From an uncultured Pelagibacteraceae bacterium (GTDB lineage Bacteria; Pseudomonadota; Alphaproteobacteria; Pelagibacterales; Pelagibacteraceae): a stretch of 22,793 nt of DNA. Position numbers and translations under genes: made by a program. The notes beneath the pieces are model-generated. The model was given only the letters and a program-made list of their open reading frames with translations, was not told where the DNA came from and did not search any database. Shown one piece after another: positions 7,874 through 15,556 of the stretch. Within the stretch, counting starts at the first letter, position 1; each line of letters starts with the position of its first letter. The stretch covers positions 1-22,793 of the forward strand of contig CACLNK010000010.1 in the NCBI GenBank assembly GCA_902608305.1. The letters run 5' to 3'.

Positions 7874-7905
7874 AATGCCCCCTAAAATTTAGGGGGCATT
7901 TTTTT
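7874..7905 (+). terminator. strong intrinsic terminator/attenuator inside the liv operon
   Basis: The stem AATGCCCCCTA (7874-7884) pairs perfectly with TAGGGGGCATT (7890-7900) around a 5-nt loop, and a run of T follows (7899-7905). Six consecutive G-C pairs make this the strongest hairpin in the window, striking in such AT-rich DNA. It begins 12 bases after the binding-protein stop and ends 13 bases before the LivH start. It probably stops most transcripts after the receptor gene while letting some continue, and it protects the receptor mRNA from 3' decay. Confidence 0.88.
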
Positions 7906-7918
7906 CAATTTAAATTCT

Positions 7919-8812
7919 ATGGATCTACTAATTTTTAAAGCTCCAATTTTAATAGTCCAAGCATCAATGGATGGAATTCTTCTTGGTATTTTATTTGCTT
8001 TGATTGCGTATGGCATGGCCCTTCAATGGGGAGTAATGAATATTATTAATATTGCACAAGGTGATCTTGTAATTCTTGGTGGTTATATTGCATACTTTAT
8101 GTATCTTTATGGGATCCATCCAGCATGGGGAGTAATTGTTTCACCTATAATAATGTATTTTGTGGGTATCGGAATTTATAAATTAGTTATTAATAAAGTT
8201 GTAGATAGAGACTTATTTATATCAATTCTAGCGACATTTGGGATTAGTATTCTTTTTATGCAATTAATGAATTTTGCATTTGGTGCAGACGTTGTTCTCG
8301 CAAACTCTGGTTATGGAACAACAATGTTATTTAATAATTCTGTAGTTTTACCCAATTCAAAAATATTTGCAGCAATCATAAGTATTATTTTTGCAATTGG
8401 TTTAGTTATTTATATGAAGAAATCCAAACTTGGACGTGCAATCAGAGCTACAGCTCAGAATGCAAGAGCAGCAAAGATTTTAGGTGTTGATACAGAAAAG
8501 GTATACGCAGCAACTTTTGGAATAAATGCAGCTCTTTGTGGTGTTGCTGGAGCATTAATTTCAATAACATTTACTATTCATCCATATATGGGACTACCAT
8601 ACACAATTAGGTCTTTTATGATTGTGATTGTTGCAGGGCTTGGAAATTTACCAGGAGTTGCAATTTCAGGAATGGGACTTGGTGTTTTTGAAGAATTTGC
8701 AGACTATATATTGGGAACTGAATTTAGAATTGGTTCAGTATTTCTATTACTTGTATTAATTCTTGTTTACAGACGATTTAAATTATCAAGAAAAAGAGAG
8801 TATTTAAAATGA
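7919..8812 (+). CDS. livH: branched-chain amino acid ABC transporter permease, LivH type
   Basis: This 297-residue permease is one half of the membrane channel of a HAAT-family importer. It has about eight hydrophobic segments. The early NIINIAQGDLVILGGYIAY block (41-59) is the LivH signature; family members usually have N-A-G. The cytoplasmic ATPase-docking loop carries GRAIRATAQNARAAKILGVD (172-191), and a GLGNLPG turn is at 240-246. It follows the binding-protein gene across the strong hairpin and has no obvious strong ribosome site. Its last four bases form ATGA with the next gene, which is unusually not livM but a TPR protein. The gene symbol reflects the family; the transported solute is not shown by sequence. 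Confidence 0.92.
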   Translation: MDLLIFKAPILIVQASMDGILLGILFALIAYGMALQWGVMNIINIAQGDLVILGGYIAYFMYLYGIHPAWGVIVSPIIMYFVGIGIYKLVINKVVDRDLFISILATFGISILFMQLMNFAFGADVVLANSGYGTTMLFNNSVVLPNSKIFAAIISIIFAIGLVIYMKKSKLGRAIRATAQNARAAKILGVDTEKVYAATFGINAALCGVAGALISITFTIHPYMGLPYTIRSFMIVIVAGLGNLPGVAISGMGLGVFEEFADYILGTEFRIGSVFLLLVLILVYRRFKLSRKREYLK

Positions 8813-9375
8813 TAAAAAAAATTTTAGTCGTTTTGATACTGAACTTAATGTTTTTTAGTAATACTAACTCTGAGGAGAGAAATCTTGAATTAAACAAACT
8901 TTTTAATCAGTTAAAAAACAATAGTAATGTTTCAATGGCCTTTGAAGTGGAAAAAAAAATATGGGAAATTTGGTCGATTCATCCTTCAAATAACAGGAAA
9001 GGCTATAGGTTAACTGAATTATTAGCACAAGGGTCTTTATTGATAGCCAAACAAGAATTAAATAAAGCTTATGAAATTTTTTCACAAATAATTTTAGCAG
9101 ATCCTAATTGGCCTGAAGCATGGAATAAACGCGCTACAGTTCTCTATATATTAGGTAGATATCAAGAATCTCAAGAAGATATTAATGAAGTGCTTAAGTT
9201 AGAAAAACGACACTTTGGAGCTTTATCAGGACAAGGTTTAGTTCAAACTGAATTGAAAAATTATGAGAAAGCTATCAACAGTTATATAGAAGTACAAAAA
9301 ATATATCCAGCAATGAAAGCACCAAAAGTTATGATACCTCGTCTTAAAGAATTAATTAAAGGTCAGTCAACATGA
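8809..9375 (+). CDS. exported tetratricopeptide-repeat protein embedded in the liv operon
   Basis: This 188-residue protein begins with a signal peptide or membrane anchor (MIKKILVVLILNLMFF), ending near residue 20 without a clear lipobox. It therefore acts on the periplasmic side. Helical repeats follow at about residues 68-99, 102-134 and 136-167. TPR consensus positions are visible, for example DPNWPEAWNKRATVLYILGRY (98-118) and HFGALSGQGLVQTELKNYEKA (135-155). The WNKRA and RHFGALSG blocks resemble a stand-alone TPR protein found in many Alphaproteobacteria. Here it overlaps livH by ATGA at its start and livM by ATGA at its end, so it is made in step with both permease subunits. That suggests a scaffold, assembly or receptor-presenting role for the importer, although passive capture of an unrelated gene cannot be excluded. 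Confidence 0.85.
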   Translation: MIKKILVVLILNLMFFSNTNSEERNLELNKLFNQLKNNSNVSMAFEVEKKIWEIWSIHPSNNRKGYRLTELLAQGSLLIAKQELNKAYEIFSQIILADPNWPEAWNKRATVLYILGRYQESQEDINEVLKLEKRHFGALSGQGLVQTELKNYEKAINSYIEVQKIYPAMKAPKVMIPRLKELIKGQST

Positions 9376-10424
9376 ACAAAAATAATTTAATTTTATATGC
9401 TGTTATTTTGATTTTTGGTTTAGTTGCGCCATTTGTTTTTCCTGCATTTAAAGTTCAATTATCAATACTTTGTGTTTTAATAATTTTAGCAATAACCTGG
9501 AATATCCAGGGTGGTGAGATGGGATATAATTCTTTTGGTAATATTTTATTCTATGGACTAGGAATGTATCTTTGTGCATCCGTTCAGGTGGGAATGTTTT
9601 TTCCTTTAGCTGAATGGACAGAAAGCGGTGGAGAAAAAACGTTTGTTCATACTCCTACTCAATTTTTTCAAGGTTTTGGTGTTGGTTTAGCTGTTGCTGC
9701 AATTGTACCAACGATAGTTGCAGGATTAATAGGATATTCAATTCTAGGATTAAGAGGACATTATTTTGCAATCTGTACTCTCGGCTTGGGTGTTGCTGCA
9801 GGAGAAATATCTGGAGGAATAGAGATTATAGGCGCAGGACAAGGTTTTACAACTCCACCATTTCCAAATATTGGAAGCCTAGAAGCAAGAGGTGAATTTT
9901 TTTATTTTTGTAGCTTTGTTTCACTTGTGCTCACATTTATTGCAGTGAAATCTATTTACTCAACAAGATTTAAATTAGTCCTTAATGCAATAAGAGACAA
10001 TGAAGACAAAGCTGAAGCAATGGGAATTCAAACAATGAAGTATAAAATTATTGGTTGGATGATTTCAGCATTTTTTTGTGGCCTTGCAGGTGGAATAATG
10101 GGAGGTCTTGTTGGATATATAGATTCAACAGATGTTGCATTTGACGGAAGAGAGATGGGAGTATTCATGGTTTTAATGGCAATATTAGGTGGTAAAGGAA
10201 CTTTATGGGGACCAGTTATTGGAGCAACTATATTCCATATATTTAAGGAAGGTTTTTGGACCTTCTTTCTTGGATGGCAGTATGTTGCTCTTGGAGTTTT
10301 AATTGTTGTAATTGTAATTTATTTTCCAGAAGGAATTATGGGTTGGCTCCGAGAAAAATATCCTGAGAGATTTGGTGAAGTAGTTGATGAGGCTGATCGA
10401 AAGGCACAGGTAGAACTTAAATGA
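9372..10424 (+). CDS. livM: branched-chain amino acid ABC transporter permease, LivM type
   Basis: This 350-residue permease pairs with LivH to form the translocation channel. Diagnostic blocks are NIQGGEMGYNSFGN (44-57), where most LivM have G--G--S-G, LRGHYFAICTLGLG (127-140), and the ATPase-docking sequence AIRDNEDKAEAMG (206-218). A typical late block MAILGGKGTLWGPVIGA is also present. The C-terminal tail after the last helix is rich in charge and ends in the cytoplasm. It starts inside the TPR gene (ATGA) and ends with ATGA shared with livG, so the whole TPR-livM-livG stretch is translationally coupled. Length is near the family norm. Confidence 0.93.
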   Translation: MNKNNLILYAVILIFGLVAPFVFPAFKVQLSILCVLIILAITWNIQGGEMGYNSFGNILFYGLGMYLCASVQVGMFFPLAEWTESGGEKTFVHTPTQFFQGFGVGLAVAAIVPTIVAGLIGYSILGLRGHYFAICTLGLGVAAGEISGGIEIIGAGQGFTTPPFPNIGSLEARGEFFYFCSFVSLVLTFIAVKSIYSTRFKLVLNAIRDNEDKAEAMGIQTMKYKIIGWMISAFFCGLAGGIMGGLVGYIDSTDVAFDGREMGVFMVLMAILGGKGTLWGPVIGATIFHIFKEGFWTFFLGWQYVALGVLIVVIVIYFPEGIMGWLREKYPERFGEVVDEADRKAQVELK

Positions 10425-11161
10425 GTATTTTAGAAGTGAATAATGTTAGCAAATCATTTGGAGGCGTAAAAGCAAATGTTGATATTTCTATGTCTGTTGA
10501 TAAAGGAAAAATCGTTGGTTTAATTGGTCCTAATGGATCTGGAAAAACAACCTTGTTTAACTCTATCGTTGGTACCTATCCTATAGATCAAGGGTCTATA
10601 AAATTTAATAGTAAAGAAGTTTCAGAACTACCGGTTCCGGTAATTGCAAAACTTGGTTTGTTAAGAACATTTCAACAAACAAGAATATATGGAAAATTAA
10701 ATTGTATAGAAAACATGCTTATTAGTCATAAAGCAAGCGATGAGAGTTTGGTTAAAATATTTTCAAAGATACCTAAAAATTTAACAGAAAAAGCTGAAAA
10801 TTTATTAAGCTTTGTTGGACTATATCAAAAAAGAAAGTTAAGAGCGGGAGACTTATCTTTTGGTCAACAAAAGTTATTAGAACTTGCAATGGCATTAATG
10901 AATGAACCAGAAATGTTATTGTTAGATGAGCCAACAGCAGGCATAAATCCTACATTAATAAACGGAATTATTGATAGACTTATAAAAGTTAATCAAGATT
11001 TTGGAATTACGCTATTCGTAATTGAACACAACATGAGAGTAATTATGCAATTAGCAGAGAGCATCTTTTGTTTAGCTCATGGACAAATGTTGGCAAATGG
11101 AACACCAGAAGAAATTAAAAATGATAAACGTGTAATTGACGCTTATCTAGGAGCACAATAA
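10421..11161 (+). CDS. livG: branched-chain amino acid ABC transporter ATP-binding protein, LivG type
   Basis: This 246-residue ATPase energises the importer. The Walker A motif GPNGSGKTT is at 36-44, the Q-loop in TFQQTR at 83-88, and the ABC signature LSFGQQK at 145-151 (the second position of the classical LSGGQ is Phe, as often seen in LivG). Walker B is LLLDE at 166-170, followed by PTAGINP, and the switch His is at 203. The long insert between the Q-loop and the signature is the usual LivG feature. It overlaps livM by 4 bases and its TAA overlaps the livF ATG. Confidence 0.94.
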   Translation: MSILEVNNVSKSFGGVKANVDISMSVDKGKIVGLIGPNGSGKTTLFNSIVGTYPIDQGSIKFNSKEVSELPVPVIAKLGLLRTFQQTRIYGKLNCIENMLISHKASDESLVKIFSKIPKNLTEKAENLLSFVGLYQKRKLRAGDLSFGQQKLLELAMALMNEPEMLLLDEPTAGINPTLINGIIDRLIKVNQDFGITLFVIEHNMRVIMQLAESIFCLAHGQMLANGTPEEIKNDKRVIDAYLGAQ

Positions 11162-11943
11162 TGTCAGATCAATATTCAGTTTTAGGAGATGCTCCAAAAA
11201 AAGAAGACCTAAAAAAACTTTCTTCAAATACTCATTTAACCATTACTAATTTGTCTGCTGGATATGGAAAAATGGAAATTCTTCACGATTTTGATTTATT
11301 TGTGGATAAAGCACAATCTCTTTGTCTAATAGGACCTAATGGAGCAGGCAAATCAACAATTCTTCATTCAATTTATGGTTTTACAAATATTTTTTCTGGA
11401 AAAATTGAAATTGAAGGAAAAGAAATTACAAATTTAACCCCTGCAGAAAAATTAAAAACAGTTGGAATAGCTTATATTCTTCAGGATAATTCTGTTTTTC
11501 CAGATATGACTGTTGAAGAAAATTTGCTCATGGGCGGATATATAAAAGATAAAACAGAAGAATCTTACCAAGAAGCAGAAAAAATTTTTGAAAAATATGA
11601 AAGATTAAGAAATAGAAGAAGTCAACCAGCAAAAGTTTTATCAGGAGGTGAAAGAAGATTGCTTGAAATTTCTAGAGCATTAGTAATGAAGCCAAGTATA
11701 TTATTAGTAGATGAACCTTCTATTGGTTTAGAGCCAAAATATATAGATATGGTTTTTGAAATCCTTGGAGATCTTCAAAATAATGAAAAGAAAACAATTA
11801 TTCTTGTAGAGCAGAATGCCAAAAAAGGTCTACAGTTTGCGGATATAGGTTATGTTTTAGTTTCAGGCCAAACTGCTATTGCTGGAGGAGGCGATGAACT
11901 ATTACAAAATCCTGATGTCGGTAGATTGTTCCTTGGTGGTTAA
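11161..11943 (+). CDS. livF: branched-chain amino acid ABC transporter ATP-binding protein, LivF type
   Basis: This 260-residue ATPase partners LivG. Walker A GPNGAGKST is at 58-66, the Q-loop Gln is at 108, the signature LSGGERR is at 160-166, and Walker B LLVDE is at 181-185 followed by PSIGLEP. The C-terminal end NPDVGRLFLGG is characteristic of LivF. Compared with ordinary LivF (about 235 residues) it has an N-terminal extension of some 25 polar residues before the first strand (THLTITNLSAGYG). No alternative start codon directly before that strand was obvious, and the start overlaps the livG stop, which supports the long form. Its stop overlaps the start of the azlC-like gene (TAATG). 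Confidence 0.93.
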   Translation: MSDQYSVLGDAPKKEDLKKLSSNTHLTITNLSAGYGKMEILHDFDLFVDKAQSLCLIGPNGAGKSTILHSIYGFTNIFSGKIEIEGKEITNLTPAEKLKTVGIAYILQDNSVFPDMTVEENLLMGGYIKDKTEESYQEAEKIFEKYERLRNRRSQPAKVLSGGERRLLEISRALVMKPSILLVDEPSIGLEPKYIDMVFEILGDLQNNEKKTIILVEQNAKKGLQFADIGYVLVSGQTAIAGGGDELLQNPDVGRLFLGG

Positions 11944-12647
11944 TGATAAATTCCAAATATTTTTTTCAAGGTTTTAGTTGTATCAAAAGGATGGATAGTC
12001 CTGCAATTGCACTTGGTTGTTGTTTTATTGCAATTGGATCTTTATTAAAAAACCTTGGTTTTAGTATTCAAGAAAGTATTTTTTCAACATTACTAACTTA
12101 TGCCTTGCCAGGTTCATTGGTAATGGCTGAGTCATTATTAGTTGGAGCTTCACTAGTAAATATTTTTTTAGCGGTTTGGTTAGTTAATGCTCGTCTTTAT
12201 CCAATGACAGTTTCTTTAATGCCTTTGTTAATGCATGAAAGTCAACCAAGGTGGAAGTATTATTTATCATGTCACTTCATTGCAGTTTCAGCATGGTTAA
12301 TAATGAAAAGCAATCATGAGAAAATTAAAAAAGAAAACAGAATAGATTTTTGGATTGGAATTGGAACAGCTACTTGGTCTGTTGCTATTATTGGAACAAT
12401 AATCGGCTTTATATCTTCTGATTATTTAAATAAAGATATGATGATCGGACTTGCAATAGTTAATCCTGTTTATTTTATGTGCATGATGGTTGGTGCCATG
12501 AAAACAATTCAAGTTACTTTATCAGTGATTTTAGGAGCTATTCTAGGTCCGTTGTTTTTCTTTATAACACCTGAATGGTCTATTTTATTTGGTGGATTTA
12601 CTGCAGGCACGATTGCTTTTTTTGTAGGAGAATTAAATGACAAGTAG
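11943..12647 (+). CDS. azlC: AzlC-family branched-chain amino acid exporter, large subunit
   Basis: This 234-residue membrane protein with about six to seven hydrophobic segments matches the AzlC family, the large subunit of a two-part exporter for branched-chain or other hydrophobic amino acids. It has a GFSIQESIFSTLL helix-loop region early, then SLLVGASLVNIFLAVWLVNARLYPM, where relatives carry a GAS then N-R-- pattern at the second helix pair. It lacks the common AGAAQ block, having YALPGSLVMAE instead, so it is a divergent member. The ATG overlaps the livF TAA. Its end overlaps the azlD-like start by 11 bases. Being the distal part of an importer operon for the same solute class is notable. 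Confidence 0.8.
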   Translation: MINSKYFFQGFSCIKRMDSPAIALGCCFIAIGSLLKNLGFSIQESIFSTLLTYALPGSLVMAESLLVGASLVNIFLAVWLVNARLYPMTVSLMPLLMHESQPRWKYYLSCHFIAVSAWLIMKSNHEKIKKENRIDFWIGIGTATWSVAIIGTIIGFISSDYLNKDMMIGLAIVNPVYFMCMMVGAMKTIQVTLSVILGAILGPLFFFITPEWSILFGGFTAGTIAFFVGELNDK

Positions 12648-12960
12648 CATCGTAATAGTAATTTTAGTTACTTCATTTGCAACATATTTATCTCGATTTT
12701 TAGGAGTAGTTAGTTCAGAAAGTATAAAAGAAACTTCAAAATTATTTAGATGGTTTAATTGTCTTGCTTATTCAACTCTAGCAGCATTAATAGCAAGGAC
12801 AATTATATTTCCAGCAGGAGCTTTAATGGAGACAGATTATTTTATAAGATTTATAATTATTTTAGTTTCCTTAATTATATTTTTTTTAAGCAAAAAGAAC
12901 TTGGTGTATCCGACCGTTTTTTCAGCAGTTATTTTATCTTTATTAAATAGTTTTTATTAA
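12637..12960 (+). CDS. azlD: AzlD-family branched-chain amino acid exporter, small subunit
   Basis: This 107-residue protein has four hydrophobic segments, the size and shape of AzlD, which joins AzlC to make the exporter. The TYLSRFLGVV and RWFNCLAYSTLAALIARTI stretches resemble the family's T---R and P-A-L---- blocks. A good AGGAGA ribosome site lies inside the azlC-like gene, about 5 bases before this ATG. It is the last gene of the operon; the next 137 bases contain no clear strong terminator, only a weak 6-bp stem near 12968-12995. Confidence 0.82.
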   Translation: MTSSIVIVILVTSFATYLSRFLGVVSSESIKETSKLFRWFNCLAYSTLAALIARTIIFPAGALMETDYFIRFIIILVSLIIFFLSKKNLVYPTVFSAVILSLLNSFY

Positions 12961-13097
12961 AAAATGAGTTTTTTAATCTTAGATATTTGAAAAACCAGCT
13001 AAAATTGCATAGAGAAGGTTACTATTTATCTATATTAGTAAAAATTATATCTATAAAATAGAGTTGTTCTATTCATTATGATTAATTAAATATCAGC

Positions 13098-14300
13098 ATG
13101 TATTTTATAAATCCATTTAAAGGATTGAGGCCAACAGAAGAAAATGCTTCCTCTGTGGTTATTACTAGTACCGATCATTTGTCAGAAGATGTTATCACTG
13201 ATCATAAAAAAAATAACCCTTGGAGTTATTTGAATGTTTTTAAAGCAGAAAATAATACAAAATCAAAAGAACAATTTGAATTAATGAAAAAAAAATCTAT
13301 TTTAATTAAAGATAATCGTAGTTCATTTTATATTTATAAAATTTCTACAGGCAACCATGCCCAAGTAGGAATAATTGGCACTGCAAAATTATCAGCCTAT
13401 GATAATTTACATATTCGAGGGCATGAAGAAATTTTTTTTGAAAGATCTCAAAGAAGAATGAAACAAATGGACAATTTAAATGCGCAAATAGGTCCTATAT
13501 ATGCTGTTTATCCCGATAATAAACTGCTTAATGATTTAGTAGAAAAAGAGTTGGTTAATTCTTCGATATATTCTTTCGAAGGCATGGATGGAAGTAAGCA
13601 TGAGATGTGGGTTGTTAATGATGAAAAAAAAATTTTAAAAATATGTGATTTGTTTAATTCTATAAACAGAATTTATATTGCTGACGGTCATCACAGAATG
13701 GATGCATTATTAAAACTCTCAAAATTTAAGCAGCATCAAAATCACAATCATACTGGAGAAGAAGCATACAATTATTTTATGATAGCAATTTTTCCTACAA
13801 GCCAAGCAAGAATACTTGATTATAATAGACTTATAAAAGATTTATATGGTTATTCACCTAAAGATTTTATTAAAGAAATTAAAAAAAAATTTAAAGTGGA
13901 AAAACAAAATTCTTCATTCAAACCAAAAAAATCTCAAATATTTGGAATGTATTTAGAAAAACAATGGTATTCTTTGGAACTTAAAGAAAAACCTCATCAA
14001 AATTTATTTCACATTATTAATTTAGATATAAATTTATTGCACTACTATTTACTAGAACCCACTTTAGGAATCGGGGATCCTAGATACGACAATAGAATTG
14101 ATTTTTTAGCAGGTTTTCATGGTTTAGAAGGTATTGAAAAAAAAGTCAATTCAGGTGAAGCAAAAGTTGGCTTTGCATTGTTCGCTACTCAGATGAAAAA
14201 TGTAATAAGTTTTGCAGATAAAAAATTGAATATGCCTCCAAAGTCAACTTGGTTTGATCCAAAACCTCTAGATGGTTTAGTAAGTTATGATTTTGAATAA
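13098..14300 (+). CDS. DUF1015 family protein with ParB-like ADGHHR motif
   Basis: This 400-residue soluble protein matches the DUF1015 (COG4198) family. The N-terminal NPFKGLRP and later NPWSYLNV are family blocks. The central IRGHEEIFFERSQRRMKQ (106-123) corresponds to the conserved HE and R-R residues, and ADGHHRMDALL (195-205) is the most conserved motif. The form DGHHR followed by an Ala helix resembles the phosphate-binding loop of the ParB/sulfiredoxin fold, the fold of the free-serine kinases SerK and SbnI. It lies 101 bases before serC and serA, a linkage I also recall from Clostridia, so a role in serine or phosphoserine metabolism is a reasonable guess. No activity is established from the sequence. 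No signal peptide or membrane helix is visible. Confidence 0.85.
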   Translation: MYFINPFKGLRPTEENASSVVITSTDHLSEDVITDHKKNNPWSYLNVFKAENNTKSKEQFELMKKKSILIKDNRSSFYIYKISTGNHAQVGIIGTAKLSAYDNLHIRGHEEIFFERSQRRMKQMDNLNAQIGPIYAVYPDNKLLNDLVEKELVNSSIYSFEGMDGSKHEMWVVNDEKKILKICDLFNSINRIYIADGHHRMDALLKLSKFKQHQNHNHTGEEAYNYFMIAIFPTSQARILDYNRLIKDLYGYSPKDFIKEIKKKFKVEKQNSSFKPKKSQIFGMYLEKQWYSLELKEKPHQNLFHIINLDINLLHYYLLEPTLGIGDPRYDNRIDFLAGFHGLEGIEKKVNSGEAKVGFALFATQMKNVISFADKKLNMPPKSTWFDPKPLDGLVSYDFE

Positions 14301-14401
14301 CTAATCTTTTTTAGTTCTAAAAATTATATATAAAAAAAATATCCATAAAGACTTTAAAAAAGATTTTTTAGGTATATGTTCAGACGAAAAAATTTTTAAA
14401 C

Positions 14402-15556
14402 ATGAACAAACCATCTATCAAGCCACAAAATCCAAATTTTTCTAGCGGTCCATGTTCTAAACGTCCTGGGTGGAGCATTGATGTTTTAAAAAACGCACCA
14501 ATTGGAAGATCGCATAGAGCTAAAGAATGCAAAGATAAACTTAATGAAGTAATAATTAAATCCAAAGAAGTTTTAAAATTACCAGATTCATATGTTTTAG
14601 GCATAATGACAGGATCAAACACTGGAGCTTTAGAAGCTGCGATGTGGTCTCTTTTGGGTTGTAGAGGAGTTGATGTTTTAGCCTGGGAAAATTTTGGAAA
14701 AGATTGGGTAATAGATGTACTTGAACAGTTAAAAATAAAAGATGTAAACAGTTATGTAACTGATTACGGCAGTCTTCCTGATTTAACTAAAGTGAATTTT
14801 AAAAATGATGTAATTTTTACTTGGAATGGAACAACTGCTGGCGTTAGAATTCCAAATGGAAATTGGATCCCTGATAATAGAGAAGGCTTAACAATTTGTG
14901 ATGCAACTTCAGGAATTTTTGCTATGGATATTGATTATAGCAAACTTGATGTAATTACTTGGTCTTGGCAAAAAGTTTTGGGAGCAGAAGCTGCTCATGG
15001 AATGTTAGCATTATCTCCACGTGCGCTTCAAAGATTAGAAACACATGTTCCTTCTTGGCCAATTCCTAAATTATTTAGATTAGCAGATAAGAAAAAAATA
15101 CTTAAAAGTGTTTTTGAAGGAGGTACTATTAATACTCCTTCATTGATTTGTGTAGAAGATGCATTAGATGCTTTGAACTGGGTAGAATCTGTAGGCGGTA
15201 CAAAAGAATTAGTAAAAATTTCAAACGAAAATTTAAAAATTGTAGAAGACTGGGTTAGTAAGAGTGATTGGATAAAATTCATGTGCGAAGATAAGAATAT
15301 AAGATCTTCAACAAGTATTACGCTTTTAATTAAAGATGAATGGTTTGCTAAGTTTAATGAAGATGAACAAAGAGGGGTATTAAAAAAATTATTTTCAATT
15401 CTAGATAAAGAAGGTGTGGCCAGAGATATTAATGGCTATCCTAAAGCTCCCCCAAGCATAAGAATATGGGGAGGATCAACTGTACAAAATAATGATATTA
15501 AAGCTTTATTACCTTGGATAGATTGGGCATACCATTCGGTCAAAAATAATGCCTAA
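14402..15556 (+). CDS. serC: phosphoserine aminotransferase SerC, alphaproteobacterial type
   Basis: This 384-residue PLP enzyme converts 3-phosphohydroxypyruvate plus glutamate to O-phosphoserine, the second step of serine synthesis. It begins with the NPNFSSGPCSKRPGW block (10-24) and GRSHR (35-39), the phosphate- and substrate-binding segments of the class V aminotransferase subtype common in Alphaproteobacteria. The PLP-binding lysine is Lys191 in TWSWQKVLGAEAAHG, and Asp167 in ICDATSG contacts the ring nitrogen. The end block PPSIRIWGGSTV is also typical. Length fits. It overlaps serA by 8 bases, so the two are coupled. The upstream 101-base gap after the DUF1015 gene is AT-rich without a clear terminator. 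Confidence 0.93.
   Translation: MNKPSIKPQNPNFSSGPCSKRPGWSIDVLKNAPIGRSHRAKECKDKLNEVIIKSKEVLKLPDSYVLGIMTGSNTGALEAAMWSLLGCRGVDVLAWENFGKDWVIDVLEQLKIKDVNSYVTDYGSLPDLTKVNFKNDVIFTWNGTTAGVRIPNGNWIPDNREGLTICDATSGIFAMDIDYSKLDVITWSWQKVLGAEAAHGMLALSPRALQRLETHVPSWPIPKLFRLADKKKILKSVFEGGTINTPSLICVEDALDALNWVESVGGTKELVKISNENLKIVEDWVSKSDWIKFMCEDKNIRSSTSITLLIKDEWFAKFNEDEQRGVLKKLFSILDKEGVARDINGYPKAPPSIRIWGGSTVQNNDIKALLPWIDWAYHSVKNNA

Noticed and set aside
9614..9895. Plus-strand 93-codon ORF rich in Cys and Arg
   Set aside because: Out-of-frame reading inside livM; composition is typical of a shadow frame and livM is uninterrupted.
14380..14622. Minus-strand 80-codon ORF across the serC start
   Set aside because: Antisense to the conserved N-terminus of SerC, with no family resemblance.
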